From an uncultured Pseudoflavonifractor sp. (GTDB lineage: Bacteria > Bacillota > Clostridia > Oscillospirales > Oscillospiraceae), in the NCBI RefSeq assembly GCF_944387275.1, contig NZ_CALXEG010000003.1, positions 50,279-114,278 on the forward strand: DNA of 64,000 nt, in the 5' to 3' direction. Below the pieces are notes generated by a model. That model saw only the letters and a list, made by a program, of their open reading frames with translations. It was not told the DNA's origin and ran no database searches. The stretch's first letter is position 1, and every line of letters starts with the position of its first letter. A program made the position numbers and the translations under genes. Of this stretch, positions 44,001 through 50,733 are shown one piece after another.

Positions 44001-47000
44001 AGGCGGTAGGCCCGGATGGACTGGGCGCCGCTGCCCGCGCTGTCGGGATAGAGCCCGGCCAGGTAGGCCTCGTAGGCGGCCTCCATGTCCGTGGTGTCGT
44101 CGTAGTGCCTGGCCTGGGCGTAGACGGTCACGCTACCGTCCGTGCTGCCGCCGGGAAGGTACACATGGCTGCCCGCGGTATTGACGGTCGCGCCGTCCGT
44201 GATGGCGGCCGGAATGGCGGTGTTGAAGCTGGCGGTCTTGACCACCGTGTTCTTGGCCGCCCCCTCCGCCACCGCCTGGTTGGCCGCGTTCTCGTCGGCC
44301 ACGGACTTGAAGTAGTCATACCACTTCTTATAGTCCGCATGCTGGACGTCATAGGCCGCCTTGTCTGTCAGATATTTGTCGTAGGCCGCCTTCTTGTCGT
44401 CATATTCGTCCTTGGCGGTGGTATAGGCACTCTGGGCAGCGTCATAGGCCGCCTTGGCGTCGGCGTAGGAGGTGTAGGAGGCGCTGTTGTAATAGTACCC
44501 GGTGTCCGTGGTGTCCTGGGTATAGTTCGCCTGGGCGGCGGCGTCCAGGCCGTTGTACTCCGTCTGGGTCACAAAGTAGTCCGCCTGCACGGGAGCCGTG
44601 GGCTCTGCGCCGGGTGCTCCGGGGTCGGCGGGCTCGGTGGCGCGGAACTGGTCGTAGACCTGCTGGTAGTTGCTCTGGTCCATGCCGCCGGGCGCGTCGC
44701 CCTCCGGCTTCTGCCCCGCCGCCGGAACGGCAGGCGTCTCCGAAGCGTAGCTCACCCAGGCGATGCGGAGGGTGTTCCCGTCCGCCCAGCCGTTGAACTC
44801 CAGGTCGCCGGTGCCGTCGCCGTCCACCACGATGTAGGGGGTGGGGTCGTCCTCGTCCACCGGGTTGACCAGGCCGTAGCCGTCTACGCCGCCGCTGTCG
44901 GTCAGCTTGATGCGGGAGAGCACCAGCATGGAGTTGTCCACCGGGTGGGCCGCGCCGGTGCGGCTGACGGTGTAGAGCAGGTAGTTCTCCCCGCCCACGG
45001 TGACCACCTGGTAGTCATAGCCGGAGGCCAGGCCATCGGCCAGCTTGAAGGCGTCCCCCGAGCTGCCGTAGCCGGAGAGCTGGAAGGGTACCTCCTTGTC
45101 GTTGGGATCAACGGCCAGGGGTTCCAGGTCTCCTTCCGTGCCGGGAGCGTAGATCGTCTGGGTGCCGGCGGAGGAGCCGGGCAGGCTGATCTTCACGCCG
45201 GTGCTGTCCCCGTCCTCCGACAGGGTCTTCAGACCGCCTCCGCCGCCGTAGGCGCCGTTCAGGGCAGACCAGTTGTAAGTCCATCTGGGGTCTCCCTCGT
45301 AGTCATAGTTGATGTAGATGCCGATGAGCTCCAGCTCGTAGCTGAACAGGAGCAGCTGCACATTGATGCCGATCGCCGCGCCGAAGTCAAAGGTCTTGAG
45401 CCGGAAGTCCTCACGGGTACCGTTACCGGTGGGGTTTGCAAAGGCCATAGCGCAGCCGATGCTGATCTTGAAGTAAATCTCAGCCTTCAGAATCTCGATG
45501 CCCACGCCCGCGCCCACCTGGACGTAGAGCTCCGGCGCAACCTCGAAGCCGCTGATGCTGGTCTTGTTCTGGGAGGTCTCCACCGCCATGGCCTCGTAGA
45601 GCTTGGTGTCCTCCAGGGCGGTGAGCTTGAGATAGATATTCTGTCCCATGGTGGCGCTGCTGGTCTGCTTGAGCACCACCAGCACGTCGTCGGCGCCGGT
45701 GGAGGACAGGTAGCCCTTCTGGAAGCCGTCCAGCGGCGCGGTGCACCCGGCGTCGGTAAAGGCCTCCAGCAGCACCTTGCCGCTGAAGCTCAGGTTGAGG
45801 GCTTTGTACTCCGTCTCAGTCAGTACCGTGGAGGTGCCCTTGGTCAGGTTCAGGTATTTCCGGTCGCCGTCCAGGCCGGGCTGGGCCGGCATCTTCACCA
45901 GGCTGTCCCCCGTCTCCACCGTCTCCCGCTCCACATCGACGCTCGCGCTGAACTCCACGTCAAAGTGGACGGTGATATAGAGGTAGATGATGGGGCAGGA
46001 GGTGAACCGGGCCTTGTAGGTGAAGGCCAGCTCCACGCCCACCGCCGCGGCGAACTGGCTGAACTCGTAGTGGTTGGTCACCGGGTCGTACTTGAACATG
46101 AAGGCCGCGGATATGGAGAACTCCGCCTTGAACTCCTTGGCGGTCACGCCCTCGCCCTGTCCCATCTTCTGGTTGTACCAGTTCTGCTTGTCCTTGGTGG
46201 CCTTGTAGCTGTCGTCCACTTCCTTGGTCATGGCCCTGGGGCTGCGTATCCACTTGAATATGTTGGCAATGGTCTCGCCCGAGCTCTTGATGGCCTCGCC
46301 CGGGTTGGTCCCGTAGTTGCTGCCGCCGCCGCCGGCGCCGCCGGCGCCTGCGTCACCGTTGGAGTTCCAGCCGCCCATGGGGATGCCGATGGTAAAGCCC
46401 ACCGTGTCGCCGTCCATGACGATGCCGGCAAAGTCGGTGACGCCGATCTCCGTGGAGGGCAGGTCCAGGGCGAAGTCCTGGTTGAGCTCGGGGTAGTCGA
46501 AGTTCACGCCCTCCATGTTGTTCATGTCCACCCCGGCCGTGGCCGCCTCGTTGCCGGAGCCCATCTCCTGGAGATAACGGGCGTCAGGGGTGACCTTGGA
46601 GTCCGAGGTGGTCACGCTCTCCGGGGCCAGGGCGTCCGCCGCCTGCTCCTCCGACAGCAGCGCCACCCCGCCGCCGCCGATGGTCACGCCGTTGGCGGCG
46701 GCGATCTCCTCGGTGGTGGCCTTCTGCTCCTGCACGGCCAGGGCCACGGTGTTGTCGGCGGTGAGGGAGCCCAGATAGCCGTTGAGCTTGTCCGCGCCGC
46801 CCTCCTCCAGCACCACTTGGCCGTTCTCATAGCCCTCAATCTCCGCAATGGGGATGTTGTTCCCCGCCAGGCTCTCGTCGATGATGATGGGCTCGGGATT
46901 CTCGAAGGGATAGAGCAGGTTGCCCTGGTAGTTGGGCGTCCAGGTGTAGGCCGTGCCGTCGGAATTGAGGGCGGCAGGGCTGATGTCGCCGCCCAGGGGC

Positions 47001-50000
47001 ACGTCCACCATGGAGCGGGCGGTGGCCGCCGCGCCGTACATCACGTGGTTGTCCGAGGAGCGGAACGCCTCCCCGTCCTCCCCGATCCTGGTCTTGCCGC
47101 TGATGAGATAGCGGTAGGCCTTCTGCTCCTCGGTGAGCAGCTCATAGCTGTTTCCCTCGGTGACGGTGCTGACAAAGGCGGGCAGCACCTGGGCTACCGT
47201 ACTGGTGTCCGTGCCCTCGGCAGGGATCAGACTGCGGGGGTTCATGTTGTAGTAGACCTTCATGAAGTACTGGGCGTACTTGCCGTTTTCCAGCTTGACC
47301 GGCTGGAAGTAGAGCTCGTTGTAGCTCATGCCCGGGTCCAGGAAGCCCAGGCTGATATCGCCGGAGTCCTCATCCAGGATGAAGTAGCCGGTGTCGGCGT
47401 TGTAGTAGCCGTCGATCATGCCGTTGCCGCTCATGTCCAGGAAGAGCTCCACCTCGGAGATGGCGGCGGTCATGACACTGACGGCGCTGAGGTACTCCGA
47501 GTCATAATAGTAGAAGGCCATGTTGGAGGTGGCCAGATCGGCCACGCTGAGCCAGATCTGCTCGTTGCCGTTGTAGGTGCGGCCGTTGTAGACAATCTTG
47601 TCCTCCGCAGGCAGGTTGAAGTTGATCCACTGGACGTTGGTCATATCCGCCTTGGTGAGCACTGCGGTGCTCTGGGTAAAGCCGGAGTCCTTGGTCAGCG
47701 TGCCGGTCTTCTGCTCGTAGATAATGGTGCCGCTGCTGGTCTTCTCGTCCGAGTAGCCGTAGGTGATGCCGCTGGTGCTCTCCCAGAAGTCGCTGACAGC
47801 GCCCGCGATCTTGCTGGTGTCGATGTTGGCGGTGGTATTGCCGTTGTCATCGGTCAGCCGGGGTACGGAGGGGCTGATATCCAACACCAGGTCCTGCTTG
47901 CGGGTCATGACCACGTTGACGGTGTAGTCCCCGCTGTTGACCTGGTCGTCGGTCATGCCGTCCCATAGCAGCTCAATGTAGTATGTATTGCCGCTGCTGG
48001 TGATGTTGGCGGGCACTACCTCTCCGTCTCTGGTCAGGTAGACGGCAACGCTGAGGCTGCTGTCCGCAGTGGCCGGGGTATAGCTGGCGGTGTTCTGGAG
48101 GGTCACCTGCAGAGTGCTACCCACAAAGAGCTTGCCGTTTGACACGCCGCCCTTGCCGCTCTGGATGGTGACGGTGGGCTTCATGGAGTCGTAGACGCCG
48201 GAGCTCTCGGTGAGGGAGGCGGCGCCCTCCGGGGCGGTCTGGGTGTTTCCGCTGCCCTCACCGCTGTCGTTGGCGGTGTGGATCTGCAGGTAGAAGTCCC
48301 CGCCGAAGCTGCGGCGTTCCAGCCAGCCGCTCGTCAGATTGGCCTCCGCATTGGAGTCCGCGTTATGGGCGTGATGGATACTGGTGCCCAGCTGAAGCCG
48401 GTTCACACCGTCCGCAATGGACCACCACTGGTACATGCTGCCGCTTTCATTCCAATAGATCTTGGTCGCGACATTTTCTCCGGTGTGGTGGGCGTTGCAA
48501 TCCGCTCTGGCCCACTCGGTGCCGTCGCTTTTGAGCAGCCTGGCCCAGGGGTAGGCATACTCCGCTCCGTAGACGAGCAGCGTGCCCCAAGAGGCAAGCG
48601 CAGCCTTCCAGCCGAAATAGGCGGTTATCCCGTTGTACATACGTGGATCAAAGGTCAGGGTGGCGGAGCCGGCGCCCTTGCTGCGGAAGGTCCATATGCC
48701 GTCGTCGTAGGACTCTCCGCCATCCCAGCCGCTGGAAGGGATGGTCTGGTACTGGCTCCAGCCACCGTTGGAGAAGGTCAGCTTATTGGGGTAGTTGTAG
48801 CTGAACGGCGTAATCCCGCCGGTGGTACCGCCGATCTGGGCGGTCAGCACCTCGCCCTCGTTCTCCACCTGCTGGCCGGTCACTGCGCCGCCGCCCACAG
48901 GGGCCAGAGCGCTCTCCGCCTCGGTGACCGAGCCGGACAGATCGGTGACGTCGCTCTGATAGAGGTAGCTGGCCAGGTTCTGCTCCCCGGCGCCCTCGCC
49001 GCTGTTGTACAGGGACACCACGGCCTTAGTGCCCTCCAGGGTGCACAGGCCCTCGCTGTCGCCCTTCAGGTTGGACAGCACCACCTGGAAGGTCCGCTCC
49101 TCGTCGGTGGCCACGCCGTCGTCAATGAGGGGGACCTGAATCACCTGCTCGTTCCGGTCGGCATAGAACACCAGGGTGCCGCTGGCGGCGGCGTAATCCG
49201 TGCCCGCAACGGCGGTGCCGTCCACGGTGGCGTAGTCAATGGTGAGCATGGTCTGGTTGCCGCCGGTGCGCACAACGGTCAGCTCCGCCGTACCGGCGGC
49301 CTTGTCCGCCCGCACGTCGGTGACGGCAAAGCCCAGGGTGCTCGCCTCGGCCTGGTCGTTGTCCACCACCCGGAGGGTCAGGGTGTTGGCGGTGTCGTAC
49401 AGGGACGCGCCCAGGTTGTCCACGATGGTAAAGGTGCCGAACTTCAGAGCCTCGGCGTCCTCATCCTCGGGCACGGTAATCCGGATCTCCTTCACCCACT
49501 CGCCCTCGGCAAAGGTCATGTCAAAGACATAGCCGGAATAGGGGTCCTCGGCGTTCTCGGGGGTGATGCGGGTGTAGGTAGGTTCCGCGTTCAGGTCCAC
49601 CAGCTGTTCCGGTTCCCCGCTCTCAGCAGAGGCGGACTCATCCTCCTCCGCGGTATAGGCCACGCCCAGGTAGCTGTCGGAGCAGTACTCCATGCCGTCC
49701 ATGGTGTAGACGCAGCGGAAATCGTAGCTCTCCAGGTCCTCCTGGGCCACCACAAAGTCCTTATTTACAGCGCCGTCCACAATCTCCCAGTCGCCAGCGT
49801 ACAGCACATACCACTGGTAGGCCTCCGCCTCCACGTCGATGGACAGGGTGACGTCGGTCTCAGAGGCGGTGCTCACCACCTTCACCGGCTCCTCCGGCTG
49901 TCTGGGGGGCTCCGGCCGACCGATGGGCTGGTTCTCCGCGCCCGGCAGGGGGTTCTCCACCTCGATGACGATGTCGTTGGAGCCGGCCGCCGTGCTGTAG

Positions 50001-50332
50001 GAGGCGCTGCCGTCCTCCAGCTGGGTCAGGGCCGGCTCATAGGTGATGTAGGCCACGGCACGGCCCGCCGTGCCGCCCAGGCGGTAGACCTGGATGACGG
50101 CGGTGTCGCCGCCCTCCTCCGCCACCACCTGGAAGTCGGAAAAGGCAAAGGTGCCGTAGGGGAATGCGGTCTCCCAGTCCTCTGTCACGGACACCGTGTT
50201 GCCGTCCTTGTCCACAATGGACAGTTCCTCCGGCTTCGGGGCCAGATAGGCCATGGCCTGGCCCGGCAGCAGGCTCAGCGTCAGCGCCAGCGTCAGCACA
50301 AGCGCTATGCTCCGTTGAAGCGTCTTTCTCAT
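38015..50332 (-). CDS. giant SLH-domain surface protein (4105 aa)
   Basis: Exported multidomain cell-surface protein. The likely start is ATG 50332, with GGAGG 8 nt before it; ATG 50338 is only 2 nt after that site. A signal peptide (1-28) is followed by Calx-beta-like domains near 45-125 and 340-445 (YATVDGTAVAGTDYAAASGT is diagnostic) and a jelly-roll-like region. A large middle part has a His-poor, Gly-rich stretch and a Lys/Ala/Asp/Tyr coiled segment near 1930-1990 (AYDAAQSAYTTAKDEYDDKK). CARDB-like and Ig-like repeats (about 2450-3300) and an Ala/Glu coiled coil near 3630-3760 follow. Three SLH domains end it (about 3920-4100). No catalytic site was recognised. It is preceded by a DUF2442 gene and followed by an SLH protease, probably one transcription unit under LuxR control. 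Confidence 0.88.
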   Translation of the reverse strand: MRKTLQRSIALVLTLALTLSLLPGQAMAYLAPKPEELSIVDKDGNTVSVTEDWETAFPYGTFAFSDFQVVAEEGGDTAVIQVYRLGGTAGRAVAYITYEPALTQLEDGSASYSTAAGSNDIVIEVENPLPGAENQPIGRPEPPRQPEEPVKVVSTASETDVTLSIDVEAEAYQWYVLYAGDWEIVDGAVNKDFVVAQEDLESYDFRCVYTMDGMEYCSDSYLGVAYTAEEDESASAESGEPEQLVDLNAEPTYTRITPENAEDPYSGYVFDMTFAEGEWVKEIRITVPEDEDAEALKFGTFTIVDNLGASLYDTANTLTLRVVDNDQAEASTLGFAVTDVRADKAAGTAELTVVRTGGNQTMLTIDYATVDGTAVAGTDYAAASGTLVFYADRNEQVIQVPLIDDGVATDEERTFQVVLSNLKGDSEGLCTLEGTKAVVSLYNSGEGAGEQNLASYLYQSDVTDLSGSVTEAESALAPVGGGAVTGQQVENEGEVLTAQIGGTTGGITPFSYNYPNKLTFSNGGWSQYQTIPSSGWDGGESYDDGIWTFRSKGAGSATLTFDPRMYNGITAYFGWKAALASWGTLLVYGAEYAYPWARLLKSDGTEWARADCNAHHTGENVATKIYWNESGSMYQWWSIADGVNRLQLGTSIHHAHNADSNAEANLTSGWLERRSFGGDFYLQIHTANDSGEGSGNTQTAPEGAASLTESSGVYDSMKPTVTIQSGKGGVSNGKLFVGSTLQVTLQNTASYTPATADSSLSVAVYLTRDGEVVPANITSSGNTYYIELLWDGMTDDQVNSGDYTVNVVMTRKQDLVLDISPSVPRLTDDNGNTTANIDTSKIAGAVSDFWESTSGITYGYSDEKTSSGTIIYEQKTGTLTKDSGFTQSTAVLTKADMTNVQWINFNLPAEDKIVYNGRTYNGNEQIWLSVADLATSNMAFYYYDSEYLSAVSVMTAAISEVELFLDMSGNGMIDGYYNADTGYFILDEDSGDISLGFLDPGMSYNELYFQPVKLENGKYAQYFMKVYYNMNPRSLIPAEGTDTSTVAQVLPAFVSTVTEGNSYELLTEEQKAYRYLISGKTRIGEDGEAFRSSDNHVMYGAAATARSMVDVPLGGDISPAALNSDGTAYTWTPNYQGNLLYPFENPEPIIIDESLAGNNIPIAEIEGYENGQVVLEEGGADKLNGYLGSLTADNTVALAVQEQKATTEEIAAANGVTIGGGGVALLSEEQAADALAPESVTTSDSKVTPDARYLQEMGSGNEAATAGVDMNNMEGVNFDYPELNQDFALDLPSTEIGVTDFAGIVMDGDTVGFTIGIPMGGWNSNGDAGAGGAGGGGSNYGTNPGEAIKSSGETIANIFKWIRSPRAMTKEVDDSYKATKDKQNWYNQKMGQGEGVTAKEFKAEFSISAAFMFKYDPVTNHYEFSQFAAAVGVELAFTYKARFTSCPIIYLYITVHFDVEFSASVDVERETVETGDSLVKMPAQPGLDGDRKYLNLTKGTSTVLTETEYKALNLSFSGKVLLEAFTDAGCTAPLDGFQKGYLSSTGADDVLVVLKQTSSATMGQNIYLKLTALEDTKLYEAMAVETSQNKTSISGFEVAPELYVQVGAGVGIEILKAEIYFKISIGCAMAFANPTGNGTREDFRLKTFDFGAAIGINVQLLLFSYELELIGIYINYDYEGDPRWTYNWSALNGAYGGGGGLKTLSEDGDSTGVKISLPGSSAGTQTIYAPGTEGDLEPLAVDPNDKEVPFQLSGYGSSGDAFKLADGLASGYDYQVVTVGGENYLLYTVSRTGAAHPVDNSMLVLSRIKLTDSGGVDGYGLVNPVDEDDPTPYIVVDGDGTGDLEFNGWADGNTLRIAWVSYASETPAVPAAGQKPEGDAPGGMDQSNYQQVYDQFRATEPADPGAPGAEPTAPVQADYFVTQTEYNGLDAAAQANYTQDTTDTGYYYNSASYTSYADAKAAYDAAQSAYTTAKDEYDDKKAAYDKYLTDKAAYDVQHADYKKWYDYFKSVADENAANQAVAEGAAKNTVVKTASFNTAIPAAITDGATVNTAGSHVYLPGGSTDGSVTVYAQARHYDDTTDMEAAYEAYLAGLYPDSAGSGAQSIRAYRLAYQKGIWDAYGQSTELHAVVDGKEVTVVPATQPGEVLDNMEITEINGVCYVAYTTSQQSYVNASGNIIDDSAAAADMITTKRLYLQTLTVPADGGEPTWGEALLLRTLVDCDSDNSRDGVYQNSALSTASQDPYFANLQFLSGKLGGLTGAEEDFSTLADSTEAFLLFEMNGSTYVIPQASLESIAGEDHTGSIIPFFQPEKQTGADTDGDGQMDEVTADATGRAEVTIGADGAGNISAVYVSNVDGTTNNALYLAKWDPKSQTWGEGTMLAMNYMQVYEDAAVSDWSAEETEQAYLGKLSGYQGGGMDQFIFSDLQIALGQPETEGKDGTLLVLTRGVTTHLMEYTYQDDSGQHTVIIPEGDEAAQSKYEQGTYSKKPGTGIYAISYGVGRQEMGNASLTFAQYDFTAGSVLEVNGSFQNIGDVGLRGSEANPITVKLMLNTGSGDPVALATWEITENITAGQTVKLTGTCDALSTDLPKGSTFYFAVSEDKDYFADGAFSGDTNVVLTVADRPELGFESFRISSASVDAAGNTVLDVDFQVGNRGSATAEDVYVQFSYESGRDENNNPVYTPLDITNNTLTVSRQQDLVTLADDSADARSGILRLNNAEDGDDIGTNKGRTVSGTITVPPTVYQGAETGSLNIRVEIFAKSSAVLSRDASGLITADHGEYNGDNNSRLAAVEHKTYFDTADKVTLAMGNTMRLPVSVATSTGEAPAIQVTEVPDTQGGAKCLGVLYYQQTASAGTGNTEGVLVIAPSREGTGVLEIKDQATNTIHSIAYEVTAAGEGINVFRDNGLFTFYNADGSAYDESAAVGSQDWSFNGDIATWGTGESAVRPYLSNLSNGKVGASFTFDTVAESIDFNFNGKLRVSSTYPGFRAVDITCGGGSEKANVYFGNLGQTHTVTVTVLASGDTDPTADIDVIVEHYVNGETPVPTSDATAPHLFWARSFPDTASLKAGGESVELTLYVLDDGSLATLTVNGETPDITRRADGFWSARVTVAENGRLNVEAMDTAGNRTTQSITVDWFNTTVTGGTVSTAPDVSAAFYKNGSASPMGDSEYVTDKDTVVVKGASATPDVTYSAQRITVRETAEGGSELALTSLQPNEGTTDSFDAKANGFYLVRAAAADGSWSQVVLEMSRVDTDLPVSSLSVMQNGTTLAWSITKSSPDLSPITEAAINGYSVFESEMIGRTAVGGTLDILYGGSYTLTGKDAAGHETAQTLTVPGLPIQTADEDFWTVTHSWNQARNNGAVTVDPAGFTGGVYDGTKSTPESNVYAGRYEALLTAEKDIFDAEAVRQELLDEYKKDYFEQNPDAQPDDPNAVMPEEELNAALAQREAQAMADWKNGAMAEANDAGWKEITGSTSFENLEPGGYVLLIRDANDRRNGDVTIQRAITVDDQAIVMTAESTPEYNVNWDGSITVNAAYGRLNFGTYQFLIRPVEAPTEGEEPQLLPVDELTAALDPEEYPAEAGWNTPAWQTSDLASGSLSTSVFNGLHTGWYQVAVRAMEGVTAAEMQALITLYQDFLAARARAEAAEAGLTESGLSDAADAKVRRINEALQAWQTAGTAQEQTDAWNQYMALINSDIQTLLTAWADTEYADGAEKDAYDAAVAEFARQQAETEAQAEKTAADAALTAAETAYTTRKAELEAKADGAYAADESLWDNAATMLVEVGVEHTYISSKIETSDLRYDRENGLVKVQFLPYQKELSDAAERQLLQDNGELDILAYSSEMEVLIPAGTLGEGDDIMEMLMPFPDLPQDGGYLVQYTGADGTAHPVAWSLVTPGKVYYVASAVGEYEIVKAAENFSDVPEGFWGLDAISFVSARDLFRGVGEGRFDPSGTMTRSMLVTVLGRLTGIDPADYSGESAFSDVDADSWYGPYVAWAAENGVVQGVGGGRFAPDDPITREQLCTMLARYLDSDGKELPQRENPAAFPDEDQVSDWARDAVERFRQLGIVEGSDTGAFLPKNNASRAEVAAVFQRLITAILTNI

Positions 50333-50381
50333 GGGCATTTCCTCCTCAATACGATCTCTTCATCTCCAGATCTCGTCCCTC

Positions 50382-50627
50382 TCAGTCCATCTGCATGGAA
50401 TCCAGGAGCTCATTGATTGAGGCCCGGATACAGTGGGTCCCGTTGTCCCAGACCACCTCGCTGCCCTCCAGCTTTGCCGCCTGGAACAGTTCGGGTGAGG
50501 CCAGCCTTCCGAACCGTACGGCATGAAGCCTGTGCTTCATGTCCACGATCGCCTCGCTGCCGTTGCGGAAGCTGAGCTTCAGCTGATAACCGGGCAGTAC
50601 ATGCAGCACCACACCCATACCATCCAT
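50382..50627 (-). CDS. DUF2442 domain protein
   Basis: An 81-aa cytosolic protein with the DUF2442 pattern (VLHVLPGYQLKLSFRNGSEA, IVDMKHRL, then FGRLASPELFQAAKLEGSEV and the VVWDNGTHCIRASINEL end). DUF2442 proteins are often found as one half of small two-gene modules, and their biochemical role is unknown. ATG 50627 with GGTGG 8 nt upstream is chosen over GTG 50639. It is the first gene after the LuxR-box promoter and lies 49 nt ahead of the giant surface-protein start, so the two are co-transcribed. Confidence 0.78.
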   Translation of the reverse strand: MDGMGVVLHVLPGYQLKLSFRNGSEAIVDMKHRLHAVRFGRLASPELFQAAKLEGSEVVWDNGTHCIRASINELLDSMQMD

Positions 50628-50654
50628 GGTTTTTCCCACCTTTCATATAAAAAT

Positions 50655-50703
50655 AGCAGCATAGAATTCCCGTATTTTTATCATACAGGAATTCCATGCT
50701 GCT
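50655..50703 (-). terminator. terminator of luxR, overlapping the next promoter
   Basis: A stem AGCAGCAT.GAATTCC / GGAATTC.ATGCTGCT (50655-50670 with 50688-50703), one mismatch, followed on the minus strand by ATTTTTAT. The -10 of the downstream promoter lies in its loop. Confidence 0.7.
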
Positions 50704-50724
50704 CCACATCCCCCAAAGGGGGGA
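50680..50724 (-). promoter_or_regulatory. LuxR-type box A and promoter of the DUF2442-giant protein operon
   Basis: The palindrome TCCCCC-AAAG-GGGGGA (50709-50724) directly abuts a poor -35 TGTGGA (50708-50703). A 17-bp spacer and a good -10 TATGAT (50685-50680) follow. A weak -35 with an adjacent operator is the layout of an activator-dependent promoter. The box matches box B at 19 of 22 positions, including the flanking TTTT. Confidence 0.72.
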
Positions 50725-50733
50725 TTTTCCTGG

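Noticed and set aside
39503..47968. 2821-codon plus-strand open frame inside the giant SLH gene
   Set aside because: Low-complexity composition typical of the antisense of GC3-rich genes. The minus-strand frame is longer and has clear domains.
50655..50703. Hairpin first taken as an operator for the SLH operon
   Set aside because: On the minus strand it ends in a T-rich tract right after luxR, so it is best read as the luxR terminator. The regulatory palindrome lies at 50709-50724.
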